From: Vibrio xiamenensis
GTDB taxonomy: Bacteria; Pseudomonadota; Gammaproteobacteria; Enterobacterales; Vibrionaceae
DNA length: 64,000 nt
Assembly: GCF_900100015.1 (NCBI RefSeq)
Contig: NZ_FNDD01000011.1
Span: 81,685 to 145,684, forward strand
Direction of reading: 5' to 3'
Shown here: one piece after another, positions 18,509 through 27,412 of the stretch
Position numbering within the stretch: position 1 is the stretch's first letter
Layout of the letters: each line of letters starts with the position of its first letter
Position numbers and translations under genes: made by a program
The notes under the pieces: model-generated
The model's input: the letters and a program-made list of their open reading frames with translations, nothing else
What the model was told of the DNA's origin: nothing
The model's database searches: none

Positions 18509-19123
18509 ATGACGGTTAGCATTTGGTTATCTTTATTTATGGTGTGCTTACTTGGCGCAATGTCGCCAGGGCCTAGTTTGGCAATGGTGGCCAAGCACAG
18601 TCTAGCTGGTGGGCGCTCTAACGGTCTTGCTACCGCTTGGGCACATGCATTTGGTATTGGCATCTATGCCTTTATTACCATTATCGGCTTGGCGGTGGTT
18701 CTTAAGCAATCGCCGATGCTATTCAAAACCATCAGTTTAGCGGGTGCCGCCTATCTCTTTTACCTTGGTTACAATGCGCTGCGCTCCAAAGGTGGTGTGG
18801 CAGCAAAGCTTGAATCAGGACAATCGGTAAGCGTCGCGCAGTCGGCGAAAGAAGGCTTTATGATCTCTTTGCTCAGCCCCAAGATTGCGCTGTTCTTTAT
18901 CGCGTTATTTAGCCAATTTGTTGCGGTAGGACACAGCTGGGAGAGTAAATCGGTTATCGTACTGACGCCGTTTATCGTTGATGGCTTATGGTACACTTTG
19001 ATCACTTTGTTTCTTTCAAGCCCACGAGTGTTGGAAAGAATCCGTCGCCGCGCAGTGGTGATTGACCGAATGTCCGGTTTGGTTCTTATTCTTCTCGCTC
19101 TGCGGGTGATGTTAACGGTATAA
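18509..19123 (+). CDS. LysE/RhtB-family amino-acid exporter
   Basis: An inner-membrane protein of 204 residues and about six helices. The family signature near the N-terminus is GAMSPGPSLAMVAKHSLAGG, and the second half has GFMISLLSPKIALFFIALFS. AAGGAGAAAAAT gives a strong ribosome binding site for ATG 18509, three codons' distance past an upstream in-frame alternative that I rejected. It exports an amino acid of unknown identity. The oxidoreductase gene follows after three bases, and an Lrp regulator precedes it. Confidence 0.9.
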   Translation: MTVSIWLSLFMVCLLGAMSPGPSLAMVAKHSLAGGRSNGLATAWAHAFGIGIYAFITIIGLAVVLKQSPMLFKTISLAGAAYLFYLGYNALRSKGGVAAKLESGQSVSVAQSAKEGFMISLLSPKIALFFIALFSQFVAVGHSWESKSVIVLTPFIVDGLWYTLITLFLSSPRVLERIRRRAVVIDRMSGLVLILLALRVMLTV

Positions 19124-19126
19124 CTC

Positions 19127-20119
19127 ATGACAGTAATTAGATTGGCCGTCATCGGCACCAACTGGATTACCGACCAATTTATCGGTGCGGCACTGGCGAC
19201 AGAGCGCTTTGAATTGAGTGCGGTTTACTCGCGAGAGCTCAAACGTGCTGGCGAATTTGCCCGCCAATATTCACCGAATATCGCGTTATTTGATGATTTT
19301 GACCAGTTTGCCAACAGTGATGTTTTTGATGCCGTGTACGTTGCCAGCCCCAACGTATTGCATGCGCCGCAGACCATTGCATTGTTAAACGCGGGTAAAC
19401 ATGTTGCGTGTGAAAAGCCACTCACGTCGAGCTTAGAGTTAGCTCAGCAAATGTATCAAGCCGCACAAGATAACCAAAAAGTGCTGTTCGAAGCGTTTAT
19501 GTCGCCGCATCGGCCAAACTTTAAAGTGTTGAAATCGCAGCTCGGCTCGATTGGCGAGATTCGTAAAGCGTTCATCAGCTATTGCCAATATTCGTCGCGC
19601 TATCAAAAGTATTTAAACGGCGAAAACCCCAATACGTTCAATCCTGCGTTTAGCAATGGGTCAATCATGGACATCGGTTATTACTGTTTGGCATCTGCGG
19701 TGGAGCTATTTGGCGAGCCACAATCACTGCAAGCGACAGCGCATTTGTTGGATTCCGGCGTGGATGGTAATGGCAGCGTGTTAATGCGCTATCACGGTTT
19801 TGATGTGGTACTTACTCACTCGAAAATCAGCGATTCTTATTTAGCCAGCGAAATTCAGGGCGAAGAGGGTGCTCTGCAAGTTGAGATGATTTCTGTGGCA
19901 AGCAAAGTGGTCAAAATTCCTCGCGGTGGGCAAGCGCAGGATTTAAGTGTTGCGCAGCACGACAACCCTATGTTTGATGAAGCGAATGTGTTTGCCGATC
20001 AAATCACAGCTAATACTCTTGATGAAGCATGCAAACAGCGCTCAATGTTGGTTGCCAAATTATTAGCAGAAATTCGTCGCCAGACTGGGGTAAAATTCCC
20101 AACCGATAGCAACAGTTAA
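19127..20119 (+). CDS. Gfo/Idh/MocA-family oxidoreductase
   Basis: A protein of 330 residues. The N-terminal Rossmann fold binds NAD(P) (RLAVIGTNWITDQFIGAAL), followed by YVASPNVLHAPQTIALLNAGK and the conserved HVACEKPLTSS with the active-site lysine. The C-terminal alpha/beta substrate domain holds FEAFMSPHRPNF and NGSIMDIGYY. The substrate is likely a sugar or inositol-like compound. It forms an operon with the LysE-type exporter (three-base gap), and the OsmC gene follows after 30 bases. Confidence 0.88.
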   Translation: MTVIRLAVIGTNWITDQFIGAALATERFELSAVYSRELKRAGEFARQYSPNIALFDDFDQFANSDVFDAVYVASPNVLHAPQTIALLNAGKHVACEKPLTSSLELAQQMYQAAQDNQKVLFEAFMSPHRPNFKVLKSQLGSIGEIRKAFISYCQYSSRYQKYLNGENPNTFNPAFSNGSIMDIGYYCLASAVELFGEPQSLQATAHLLDSGVDGNGSVLMRYHGFDVVLTHSKISDSYLASEIQGEEGALQVEMISVASKVVKIPRGGQAQDLSVAQHDNPMFDEANVFADQITANTLDEACKQRSMLVAKLLAEIRRQTGVKFPTDSNS

Positions 20120-20149
20120 GCAATAGCAAAATAACCAAGAGAGACATCG

Positions 20150-20548
20150 ATGAAAGCAGAAGTGAAATGGGTCGAAGATTTTAAATTCCTTGGCCAATCC
20201 CAATCGGGTCACTCGATTGTAATGGATGGCAGTGGCGGCGCCAGCGCGCCTAGCCCAATGGAAATGGTGTTGATGGCCGCAGGCGGTTGCAGCTCGGTGG
20301 ATGTGGTTGATGGGTTGAAATCCGCTCAGCAAAATGTCACCGGTTGTGTGGCGAAACTGACGACTGAACGCCGCGAGACGGCGCCGCGACTCTTTACCGC
20401 CATCAATATCCATTTTGAAATCAGCGGCAGCGATTTAGACGAAAGAGTGATCGCTGAAGTAACGGCCAACTCGCTTGAGAAATACTGCTCAGTGTGTTTA
20501 ATGCTGGGTAAAGGCGTCACCATGACGCACAGTTGGTCAGTGGTTTAG
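20150..20548 (+). CDS. OsmC-family protein (YhfA-like)
   Basis: A protein of 132 residues in the OsmC/Ohr superfamily, peroxidase-like proteins that use two cysteines. The cysteines lie in AAGGCSSVDVV (about residue 47) and EKYCSVCLML (about residue 110). PSPMEMVLMAAGGC is the usual family core. It resembles E. coli YhfA, whose role is undefined. GAGAGACATCG precedes the ATG. A terminator follows. Confidence 0.88.
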   Translation: MKAEVKWVEDFKFLGQSQSGHSIVMDGSGGASAPSPMEMVLMAAGGCSSVDVVDGLKSAQQNVTGCVAKLTTERRETAPRLFTAINIHFEISGSDLDERVIAEVTANSLEKYCSVCLMLGKGVTMTHSWSVV

Positions 20549-20571
20549 TTCTATGCTTGCCATTTGAGTGC

Positions 20572-20601
20572 AAAAAGCCGAGCGAATTGCTCGGCTTTTT
20601 C
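20572..20601. terminator. Terminator after the OsmC gene
   Basis: AGCCGAGC (20576-20583) and GCTCGGCT (20589-20596) with loop GAATT, flanked by A5 and T5, so it could work both ways. Confidence 0.85.
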
Positions 20602-20698
20602 TATTTTGGTAATCCTTTCTATGCTTGTAGTAGGTAATGGTGGCGGCGAAGACGCGATTCATTTGTTCGCTGCCACTTTATGGCATGAAAAGTCAAAC

Positions 20699-21295
20699 AT
20701 GGCATACAAAGGCAAAATTACGCAGTGGTATCAAAGCCAAGGTTATGGCTATATCACGCTCGAAAATAGCACTCAGCGGATTAAATTCGAGTTCGATGCG
20801 CTTAAAAATATCACTTCACAACCGAGTAAGGATGCGGTGGTACGCTTTACGCTTAGCCAAGACCGTCACGGCAATCATCATGCGACTCAGATTGAGCGTT
20901 TACAGTCTACGCCGCTGTCACTGTTTGCCGCGTTGGTTTTTGTCACCGCGCTTGGCTTTGCGCTCTACCAGTATCAGTATCCGCGAGTAATAGGGTGGGG
21001 ACTGGGTGTCATCAACCTTGCAAGTGTTGTAGTCGCTACCTTAGATCGCCGCGCATACGCAAAGCAGCAACCGCTCACCAGTGACCCAGCGTTGATATTT
21101 ATTAGTCTATTTGGTGGATGGATTGGTTTAAGTGTGTGCACGGCGCTATTTTCTTTGCCAAGTCGCAGCTTTTTCTATCGCCTGTTGGTGGCGCTGATTA
21201 TTGGTGTTCATTTCGCCGCGTTAATCTGGACAGTGAGCGAACGCGGGCTTCGCGATCTTAATGGGCTAATTGCTGAGATATCAGCATGGTTTTAG
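20699..21295 (+). CDS. DUF1294 membrane protein with cold-shock-like N-terminus
   Basis: A protein of 198 residues. Residues 1-70 resemble a cold-shock nucleic-acid-binding barrel (KGKITQWYQSQGYGYITLEN, VRFTLSQDRHGNHHATQI). The remainder is DUF1294 with about four membrane helices (PRVIGWGLGVINL, DPALIFISLFGGWIGL). A DNA/RNA-binding barrel fused to DUF1294 is a known but uncharacterised arrangement. The start at 20699 is chosen because the cold-shock fold begins there; longer in-frame starts run back through a terminator. Confidence 0.8.
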   Translation: MAYKGKITQWYQSQGYGYITLENSTQRIKFEFDALKNITSQPSKDAVVRFTLSQDRHGNHHATQIERLQSTPLSLFAALVFVTALGFALYQYQYPRVIGWGLGVINLASVVVATLDRRAYAKQQPLTSDPALIFISLFGGWIGLSVCTALFSLPSRSFFYRLLVALIIGVHFAALIWTVSERGLRDLNGLIAEISAWF

Positions 21296-21400
21296 TGTTT
21301 GTGTTCTTCAGCTAGAGAAAAATGCTAGTACAGGCTTGACTCTCCGTCATCACAAGCGCATGTTGTGGGCTATTCAAATCAATAATAAGACGGTGTTGTA

Positions 21401-22327
21401 TTGAAACGTCATCAATATACTTGGTATGGGGTGGGCGCGATCGCGCTTTGGAGTACGGTCGTCGCGTTGGTGCGTGTGGTTGCGGAACATTTTGGCCCAG
21501 TCGGCGGCGCCGCATCGATTTATACCGTCGCGACTATCATGCTGCTATTCACGGGTAAAACCCCTGCATTTTCTAGTTTGTCTAAACCTTATCTACTGGT
21601 GGGCGGGTTGCTGTTTGCCAGCTACGAAATTTGCTTGTCTCTGGCATTGGGCTGGGCAAATTCTCGCCATCAAGCGGTTGAAATGATGGTGATCAATTAT
21701 CTTTGGCCGGCGCTAACTATCCTTATCGCGGTGCTGGGTAGTGCCCAAAAGCCCAGCGCTTGGCTTTATCTGTGTGTACTGCTGACTTTCACCGGTGTGG
21801 CTTGGTCTATTACTGGGGACACTCAGCTCACCTTGCCCGCGCTTATCGAGCATGTTCAAACCAATCCACTGAGCTACAGTTTGGCGCTGTTTGGTGCGCT
21901 GTTATGGGCTCTGTATTGCAACGTGACCAAGCGATTCGCCGATGGTAACAATGCCGTTAGCTACTTCTTTGCTTTAACTTCGTGTGGTTTATGGCTGCAG
22001 TTTGCGTTGACCGAGCAACCAACGATCAATCTTAATCCAGGCAGTGTGATGTGGCTGATACTCGCTGGTGGCGCGATGGCTGGCGGATATGCGCTGTGGA
22101 ATAAAGCCTTGATGGGGGGAAATATGCTGCTTCTTGCGACGCTGTCGTATTTTACGCCAATCCTTTCGGCGCTGTTTTCTGCATTTCTGCTCGGAATCAG
22201 TTTAAGTGTTAGTTTCTGGCAGGGCGTGGTGATGGTGACGGTCGGCTCGCTACTGTGTTGGTGGGTAACGCGAGACGTCAAACCTAACCAACAAACTTTG
22301 GCGGCAATGGCTGAACATCAGGTTTAG
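21401..22327 (+). CDS. yddG: Aromatic amino-acid exporter YddG (EamA/DMT family)
   Basis: An inner-membrane protein of 308 residues and ten helices in two EamA repeats, aligning along its length with E. coli YddG: IALWSTVVALVRVVAEHFGP, VGGAASIYTV, FASYEICLSLALGWANSRHQ, VINYLWPALTILIAVL, NPLSYSLALFGALLWALYC and SYFTPILSALFSAFLL. YddG exports aromatic amino acids and possibly other compounds. The start codon is TTG with a weak ribosome binding site. It is convergent with the L,D-transpeptidase gene. Confidence 0.9.
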   Translation: MKRHQYTWYGVGAIALWSTVVALVRVVAEHFGPVGGAASIYTVATIMLLFTGKTPAFSSLSKPYLLVGGLLFASYEICLSLALGWANSRHQAVEMMVINYLWPALTILIAVLGSAQKPSAWLYLCVLLTFTGVAWSITGDTQLTLPALIEHVQTNPLSYSLALFGALLWALYCNVTKRFADGNNAVSYFFALTSCGLWLQFALTEQPTINLNPGSVMWLILAGGAMAGGYALWNKALMGGNMLLLATLSYFTPILSALFSAFLLGISLSVSFWQGVVMVTVGSLLCWWVTRDVKPNQQTLAAMAEHQV

Positions 22328-22345
22328 CGCATGTATTAGCGCCAA

Positions 22346-22861
22346 TTACCACTCAATATCAATCGGCGTGCCCGGCTTTACCAGAGTCAGAAACTCATCC
22401 ATTTCGGTATTGGTCAGGGCGATGCAGCCGTTCGTCCAGTCAAAACTTTGGATATAGCTCGCGGAGAGGGTTTCGTCGTTTTTTAAACCATGAATTTTAA
22501 TGTTACCGCCTGGGTCAACATTGAGTTGATGGGCCGCTGCAATATCACGCTGATTAGGATACGAGACATGCATCGAGCGATAGAATGCTGAGTCGTTTGA
22601 AACCGTACCTAAATAGTAGCGACCTTCAGGCGTTCGTTGATCGCCTTCACGCTGTTTATGGCCCTTTGGATATTTGCCAAGGGCGATACGATAGGACTTT
22701 ATGATGTGATTGTTTTCCAGCAGATACATGCGGCGCTTGGACTTGTCGACTTTGACTAAATCAACCACTCGGTGGTGAGCACTCGATTCAGTCAGCAATG
22801 TGGCATGACTCAAGGGCGAAGTAAGTATCGCAACCAACAAAAACAATCGAATCATAACCAT
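22346..22861 (-). CDS. Periplasmic L,D-transpeptidase (YkuD domain)
   Basis: A protein of 171 residues with a signal peptide (MVMIRLFLLVAILTSPLSHA). The YkuD domain has HGLKNDET and WTNGCIALTNTEMDEF, the latter holding the catalytic Cys. KSKRRMYLLENNHIIKSYRIALG is the typical first strand. Such enzymes cross-link peptidoglycan or attach lipoproteins. Two in-frame ATGs are close; GAGGA lies seven bases before 22861. The usual SHGC(I/V)R motif reads TNGCIA here, a variant also found in small stand-alone family members. Confidence 0.85.
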   Translation of the reverse strand: MVMIRLFLLVAILTSPLSHATLLTESSAHHRVVDLVKVDKSKRRMYLLENNHIIKSYRIALGKYPKGHKQREGDQRTPEGRYYLGTVSNDSAFYRSMHVSYPNQRDIAAAHQLNVDPGGNIKIHGLKNDETLSASYIQSFDWTNGCIALTNTEMDEFLTLVKPGTPIDIEW

Positions 22862-23193
22862 CAAAACTTCCTCATAAGGTGGAGCCACCTAACTCTCTGC
22901 GTTAAGCATAAACAATCCGCCAAATTGTAAAAGATTTAGCCATTAGGATTAATGGGAAATTGCCAGTTTTTGAGCTTGATTCCGTAAGGAAAGACCTAAA
23001 ATTCACAAAACATAACATTGGTAAATGCAACGCCAAGAAACTATTGACCTAAAGCGCGCCGTTGTTTCCGTTTTGATGATGAGTTGTGCAATCAACCCCT
23101 TTTCACGCTGGCGGACACTGCTGTTTAGCTGCATTCACAGCGGTTGAAAAGGGGCTAAATTCAAGTGGTGCATGGCTTGAATTGGATTATGAA
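22862..23193. other. Intergenic region with a long inverted repeat
   Basis: No gene is seen. It holds an inverted repeat, CCCCTTTTCA (23096-23105) with TGAAAAGGGG (23145-23154), plus an inner CGCTG/CAGCG pairing. There is no T tract, so it is not a normal terminator. Confidence 0.5.
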
Positions 23194-24456
23194 TTATTGA
23201 CTAAACTGCATCCAATCAAAGCCCGGTTTGCCGCTGAGGACGCTAATCGTCAGGGTATGATTACCCGATGGAATGCTTAATGCGCTGTCGATTTGGCTCC
23301 ATACATAAATATTGTAAGTACTAGGAAGAGTGATGGTTTGGGCACTGTTATCGTCTATTTGCAGTGAGATAGTCGAATCGGAGGCGCTGGCGTAATTGAG
23401 TGTCCAGTTATAAGTCGTGTCGCTGCTTGAATAGAGCTGAAAGGTCATCGTGCCATTTTGTTCATCATCTTGATTGGAAAACAGTTGTACCACTGGTTCT
23501 TCGTTGGCGCTCGTTGCGCGGTGATGAAAGCCTGTTATGGCCAATGCATGTTCTGCTTCGATGCGAGCAGGGATAGGCTGATAATAATCTTGGCTTGGAA
23601 TGCCTGAGTACAAGGCGCCGAGTTTCGACCACTGCCCAACGTCATCAAGAATATCGACATAAGGGTAACTGTCTGCGCCATCATCGGTGCGGCCAATAAA
23701 CCAGGCGTAGCGGTAGATATAATCTTGTGCTTCGAACCAGCGGGTCAACTCGGCGAGAAAGTCCATTTGATCTTCAAGCGTTTCATCACTGTTGCCAGTC
23801 GACAAATTAAACTCGGTGAGCCAAACAGGTAATTGGTAACGCTCATAAAACTGATTTAAATAAGATTCGACACTGGAGACATTCCCCATATAGGCGTGTA
23901 CAGCGAGATAATCGACTCGACAATCAGTACAAGCAGCAAAAAAGGCGTCTAAATATTCAAAAGGGCTGCCGTCATTATCGGTATCGGGAATATCTACATC
24001 TCCTGGGCTGTAGTTCATTGCTGGCGCGACAATTTTTAAATTGAACTCATCGGCGATGGCTTCAATTTTATACCAATTATCCGCCGCTTCTTGTGGTGTT
24101 AAGTTGGCTTGGTCGGCAAAATTGGGCTCATTAAACGCCAGAATGTATTTGATCTCATTATGAGCGGCGAGATAACTGCGCATTGCGGATTGGTCAAAAT
24201 CGCTTCCCCAAGCCATCGGCACATATTCCACCGCATTTTGTTCGGTTGAGTAAGCCACATTGGTGTTAGGTGTTTCTGTCCAGTTGTACCACCAGGCAAT
24301 GTGATTTTTCATTAAACTCACATCGTCGGTTTGTGTGAGTGAATAGCCAAGCCCGCGTTTGGCGGAAATTTGTGTGGTTTCGGCCTTTGCGACAAATGTG
24401 AAGCTCAGACAGGTAAGCAATCCGATCGCTTTTAATGTTAATGGTCTTCTTTTCAT
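23194..24456 (-). CDS. Secreted glycoside hydrolase (GH128-like) with C-terminal carbohydrate-binding-type domain
   Basis: A protein of 420 residues with a signal peptide (MKRRPLTLKAIGLL... ending AKAE). The catalytic half (about 35-280) has LAFNEPN and WLTEFNLS, matching the acid/base and nucleophile glutamates of GH128 beta-1,3-glucanases (asl1-like), along with WWYNWTETP, VPMAWG and VDYLAVHAYMG. The last about 120 residues (PARIEAEHA..., GKPGFDWMQFSQ) look like a CBM6/35-type sugar-binding module. It probably cuts laminarin or other beta-glucan outside the cell. AAGGAAACACA precedes ATG 24456. It stands alone. Confidence 0.8.
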   Translation of the reverse strand: MKRRPLTLKAIGLLTCLSFTFVAKAETTQISAKRGLGYSLTQTDDVSLMKNHIAWWYNWTETPNTNVAYSTEQNAVEYVPMAWGSDFDQSAMRSYLAAHNEIKYILAFNEPNFADQANLTPQEAADNWYKIEAIADEFNLKIVAPAMNYSPGDVDIPDTDNDGSPFEYLDAFFAACTDCRVDYLAVHAYMGNVSSVESYLNQFYERYQLPVWLTEFNLSTGNSDETLEDQMDFLAELTRWFEAQDYIYRYAWFIGRTDDGADSYPYVDILDDVGQWSKLGALYSGIPSQDYYQPIPARIEAEHALAITGFHHRATSANEEPVVQLFSNQDDEQNGTMTFQLYSSSDTTYNWTLNYASASDSTISLQIDDNSAQTITLPSTYNIYVWSQIDSALSIPSGNHTLTISVLSGKPGFDWMQFSQ

Positions 24457-24715
24457 TGTGTTTCCTTTATGATTCGCCACGGAATTTCGGTGGTGTGGGA
24501 ACTATAAGAAGCGCATTTTTGTGGGTGTTAACGTATTGTTAGTGATCTGTCAGCGGTATAATGTTGCTGAATGTATTTCTCAAGCTGACAGACAACCCCT
24601 AGACAAATTCGCCAAATTTTGTACAGCGCGAAAAGCGTTTTTGCTAATACCGGTTTGCTGTCGCGTTCGCTTTGAGTAGTATCGACGCACTAAAACCACA
24701 GATGTAGAGTTTGAC

Positions 24716-25144
24716 ATGAGAATAGATAGCCGATTATCACGCGTATTACACATTATTTTGCATATGGCGCGCGAAGATAAACCGATGAATTCGGAGCATT
24801 TTGCCAAAATGCTCGGTACCAACTCGGCGGTAATACGGCGAACCATGGCAGGGCTTCGTGAGGCAGGATATTTGGCGTCGGTGCGTGGTCAAAAAGGTGG
24901 GTGGCAAATCGCTTGCGACCTTAACACAGTCACGCTACTCGACATCTACCAAGCCGTCGGAAAGCCAACGGTATTTTGTATTGGTTTTGATAACAACAAT
25001 CCTGACTGTGTGGTTGAAAAGGCGGTGAATGCGGCGATTCGAGAAGCGCTGCAAGCCTCTGAAGCCTTACTGCTAAAACGCTTTTCTGAAATCACACTAT
25101 CTGAGCTGAGCGAAGATTTTATCGAGCGTTACGCTGCTTATTAA
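24716..25144 (+). CDS. Rrf2-family transcriptional regulator
   Basis: A protein of 142 residues. An Rrf2 winged helix spans the N-terminal 85 residues (SRLSRVLHIILHMARED, TNSAVIRRTMAGLREAGYLAS, RGQKGGWQIA, TLLDIYQAVG). Its C-terminal region has only isolated cysteines (FCIGF, PDCVV) and lacks the three-Cys cluster of IscR/NsrR, so an iron-sulfur cluster is unlikely; it is closer to YwnA-like members. The DUF1360 gene follows after about 100 bases. Target unknown. Confidence 0.88.
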   Translation: MRIDSRLSRVLHIILHMAREDKPMNSEHFAKMLGTNSAVIRRTMAGLREAGYLASVRGQKGGWQIACDLNTVTLLDIYQAVGKPTVFCIGFDNNNPDCVVEKAVNAAIREALQASEALLLKRFSEITLSELSEDFIERYAAY

Positions 25145-25227
25145 ATTTGGTGGCTCAGGTTAGTTTTTATCACTGATATCCATCATTTTTAAACCAAAGA
25201 TTGATCTCTGTTTGTGTATCCATTATT

Positions 25228-25244
25228 GTAACTTCAAAAGTTAC
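25228..25244. promoter_or_regulatory. Palindrome before the DUF1360 gene
   Basis: GTAACTT (25228-25234) and AAGTTAC (25238-25244) are perfect 7-bp inverted repeats with a CAA centre, ending three bases before an ATG. It may be an operator, possibly for the adjacent Rrf2 protein, or a translational hairpin. Confidence 0.4.
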
Positions 25245-25262
25245 TTAATGGGTAAACACCAA

Positions 25263-25649
25263 ATGTATGAAATTTTAGTCTCGACTGGCATTCAAGGTTT
25301 TTGGGTGTGTCTAGTGCTTGCTATCGCAGCGTCGAGTATCTCAATTACCATCACTCAAACTGAGCTATTTGTGCCGCTGCGAACTCTCGCTGATAAGTGC
25401 GGCCACATGATTGGTTATCTGTTTCGTTGTTTCTACTGCTTAAGTCATTGGGTGGTGATCCTCGGAGTCGCGCTGTATCAGCCGCGCGTGATCGTGAGTG
25501 CTTATCCTGTGGTGGATTGGGTTGTCTCTGCATTTTTTGCCATTACCTTGAGCAGCTATTTTAGTGGCTTGATGTTTAAAGTGTTTATCACCGCAATGGG
25601 GAAAAAGCTCAAAGAAAAAGAGGCCAAAGACATCCTCGCTCAGCAGTAG
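25263..25649 (+). CDS. DUF1360-like membrane protein
   Basis: A protein of about 128 residues with two to three hydrophobic helices (WVCLVLAIAASSISITIT, VVDWVVSAFFAITL) and a central FRCFYCLSHWVVI cysteine segment, the look of DUF1360 proteins. No function is known. I favour ATG 25263 because a hairpin sits immediately before the ATG at 25248; the latter would add five residues. Neither has a clear ribosome binding site. A terminator follows. Confidence 0.65.
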   Translation: MYEILVSTGIQGFWVCLVLAIAASSISITITQTELFVPLRTLADKCGHMIGYLFRCFYCLSHWVVILGVALYQPRVIVSAYPVVDWVVSAFFAITLSSYFSGLMFKVFITAMGKKLKEKEAKDILAQQ

Positions 25650-25684
25650 TTTTTCTGGAAGCAAGCTCGCAAGTTTTAACCTCT

Positions 25685-25712
25685 AAGCCGATGGTTTTGC
25701 CATCGGCTTTTT
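25685..25712 (+). terminator. Terminator after the DUF1360 gene
   Basis: AAGCCGATGG (25685-25694) and CCATCGGCTT (25700-25709) with loop TTTTG and a following T run. Confidence 0.88.
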
Positions 25713-25773
25713 CACGTCGTGATTTTATGTCACTGCTAACCAGTGCGACGTTTTATCTCCTCAATCAAACTTA

Positions 25774-25998
25774 TCCGATTACGTCATTTCAGAGTGTCGT
25801 TATCGGACATGTCAAAGGCATTTTCAGGCAAGGGGCCATTTGGTGAACTGATTACCATGGCTCCATGTTGTGATCGACTCAGCGATCACGGCTGAGACCG
25901 AAAAGGTATCACGCGTTCGTAATGGGAAATTCAAGCCCATGCGCGAATGATCAGCCAGTCAAGAGACCAGTCACCACTTATAAGGTGATAGCAAGGAG
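25774..25998 (+). promoter_or_regulatory. Structured leader upstream of glyA (candidate cis-regulatory RNA)
   Basis: Five consecutive hairpins are drawn by eye: 25774-25783/25798-25807 (10 bp, one mismatch); GCCAT(TT)GGT/ACCATGGC at 25835-25861; GTGATCG/CGATCAC at 25870-25889; TTCG/CGAA enclosing ATGGG/CCCAT at 25916-25947; TCACC/GGTGA at 25971-25988, just before AAGGAG. I do not recognise a glycine, THF or TPP riboswitch consensus. The nearest upstream gene ends in a terminator, so this is likely the 5' leader of the glyA-sox operon. Confidence 0.5.
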
Positions 25999-26003
25999 AG
26001 AAG

Positions 26004-27266
26004 ATGTTTAGCAAGGACCAGCGCATCGCAGACTATGACGATGTTCTTTGGGCGGCGATCGCCCAAGAAGAGCAGCGCCAAGAGTCGCATATTGAACTTA
26101 TCGCGTCAGAAAACTACACCAGCCCACGTGTGATGCAAGCGCAAGGCACCATGCTGACCAATAAATACGCTGAAGGTTATCCGGGCAAGCGCTATTACGG
26201 CGGCTGTGAATACGTTGACGAAGTCGAAACGCTGGCCATTGAACGCGCCAAAAAACTGTTTTGCGCGGAATACGCCAACGTGCAGCCTCATTCGGGCTCG
26301 CAAGCTAACGCCGCGGTATATATGGCGCTGTGTGAACCGGGCGATACTATTTTAGGCATGAGCCTTGCGCACGGCGGACACTTGACCCACGGCGCTCACG
26401 TCAGCTTTTCTGGCAAGCTATACAATGCGGTGCAATATGGCTTAGACGAAGCGACAGGCGAAATCGATTATGCACAGGTTGAAGCGTTAGCGCTTGAGCA
26501 CAAACCTAAAATGATTGTTGCCGGTTTTTCTGCGTACTCACGCGTGGTCGATTGGGCGAAATTTCGTGAAATTGCTGACAAGGTCGATGCGTATCTGTTT
26601 GTCGATATGGCGCACGTTGCGGGCCTGGTTGCCGCGGGTGTCTATCCAAACCCTGTGCCTTACGCTGACGTGGTGACCACCACAACGCACAAAACGCTGC
26701 GCGGTCCTCGTGGTGGCTTGATTTTATCGCTGACCAATGAGCTTGAGAAAAAGCTTAACTCAGCGGTGTTCCCAGCAGGCCAAGGTGGCCCTTTGATGCA
26801 CGTGATTGCGGCGAAAGCGGTCGCGTTTAAAGAAGCGGCAGAGCCAGAATTTACTCAATACCAACAACAAGTGGTGAAAAACGCCCAAGCGATGGCGCAA
26901 GTGTTTATTCAGCGCGGCTATGATGTCGTGTCGGGTGGTACAGATAACCATTTGTTTTTACTCAGCTTAATTAAGCAAGGCTTGACCGGTAAAGATGCCG
27001 ACGCTGCCCTTGGCCGCGCGCATATTACCGTCAACAAAAATGCCGTACCGGGCGACCCTCAATCACCGTTTGTCACCTCTGGGTTGCGTATTGGCTCGCC
27101 AGTGGTCACCACGCGCGGCTTTGGCGTTGAAGAGTGTCAGAGTTTAGCGGGCTGGATTGCCGATATTCTCGACGTTTTAAGTGATTCAAGCGCGTTAGAC
27201 AACATGATTGAGCAGGTGGGGGAAAAAGTGGCTGAACTGTGCCGCGATTTTCCAGCCTATCGCTAA
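26004..27266 (+). CDS. glyA: Serine hydroxymethyltransferase
   Basis: A PLP enzyme of 420 residues that interconverts serine and glycine with tetrahydrofolate. [46 protein letters not shown] and [14 protein letters not shown] (PLP Lys230) are all intact. AAGGAGAGAAG precedes the ATG. Placed at the head of the sarcosine oxidase genes, it is probably a dedicated copy that condenses glycine with the methylene-THF produced by sarcosine oxidase into serine. The 146-base gap to soxB still allows co-transcription. Confidence 0.96.
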   Translation: MFSKDQRIADYDDVLWAAIAQEEQRQESHIELIASENYTSPRVMQAQGTMLTNKYAEGYPGKRYYGGCEYVDEVETLAIERAKKLFCAEYANVQPHSGSQANAAVYMALCEPGDTILGMSLAHGGHLTHGAHVSFSGKLYNAVQYGLDEATGEIDYAQVEALALEHKPKMIVAGFSAYSRVVDWAKFREIADKVDAYLFVDMAHVAGLVAAGVYPNPVPYADVVTTTTHKTLRGPRGGLILSLTNELEKKLNSAVFPAGQGGPLMHVIAAKAVAFKEAAEPEFTQYQQQVVKNAQAMAQVFIQRGYDVVSGGTDNHLFLLSLIKQGLTGKDADAALGRAHITVNKNAVPGDPQSPFVTSGLRIGSPVVTTRGFGVEECQSLAGWIADILDVLSDSSALDNMIEQVGEKVAELCRDFPAYR

Positions 27267-27412
27267 TTGAGATTCGCGAATTGTTAAATCAACCCACAGC
27301 TAAGCCAGCACACTGAGCGTCAGTAAATCAGAAGGCTGGCAGCCATGGACGCCAATAAAGATATGTTATCAAACGCGAGCGGCGTTTTGATGTGACCCCA
27401 AGGAATAGGACT

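Noticed and set aside
23086..23160. Integron attC (VCR-like) site
   Set aside because: Core sites and the typical VCR arms are not present; only a generic inverted repeat remains.
25840..25920. TPP riboswitch, because CTGAGA occurs in the glyA leader
   Set aside because: The other conserved thiamine-element segments are absent; only the six-base word matches.
25650..26003. Tandem glycine riboswitch upstream of glyA
   Set aside because: The conserved glycine aptamer core words could not be found; the leader is reported only as an unclassified structured region.
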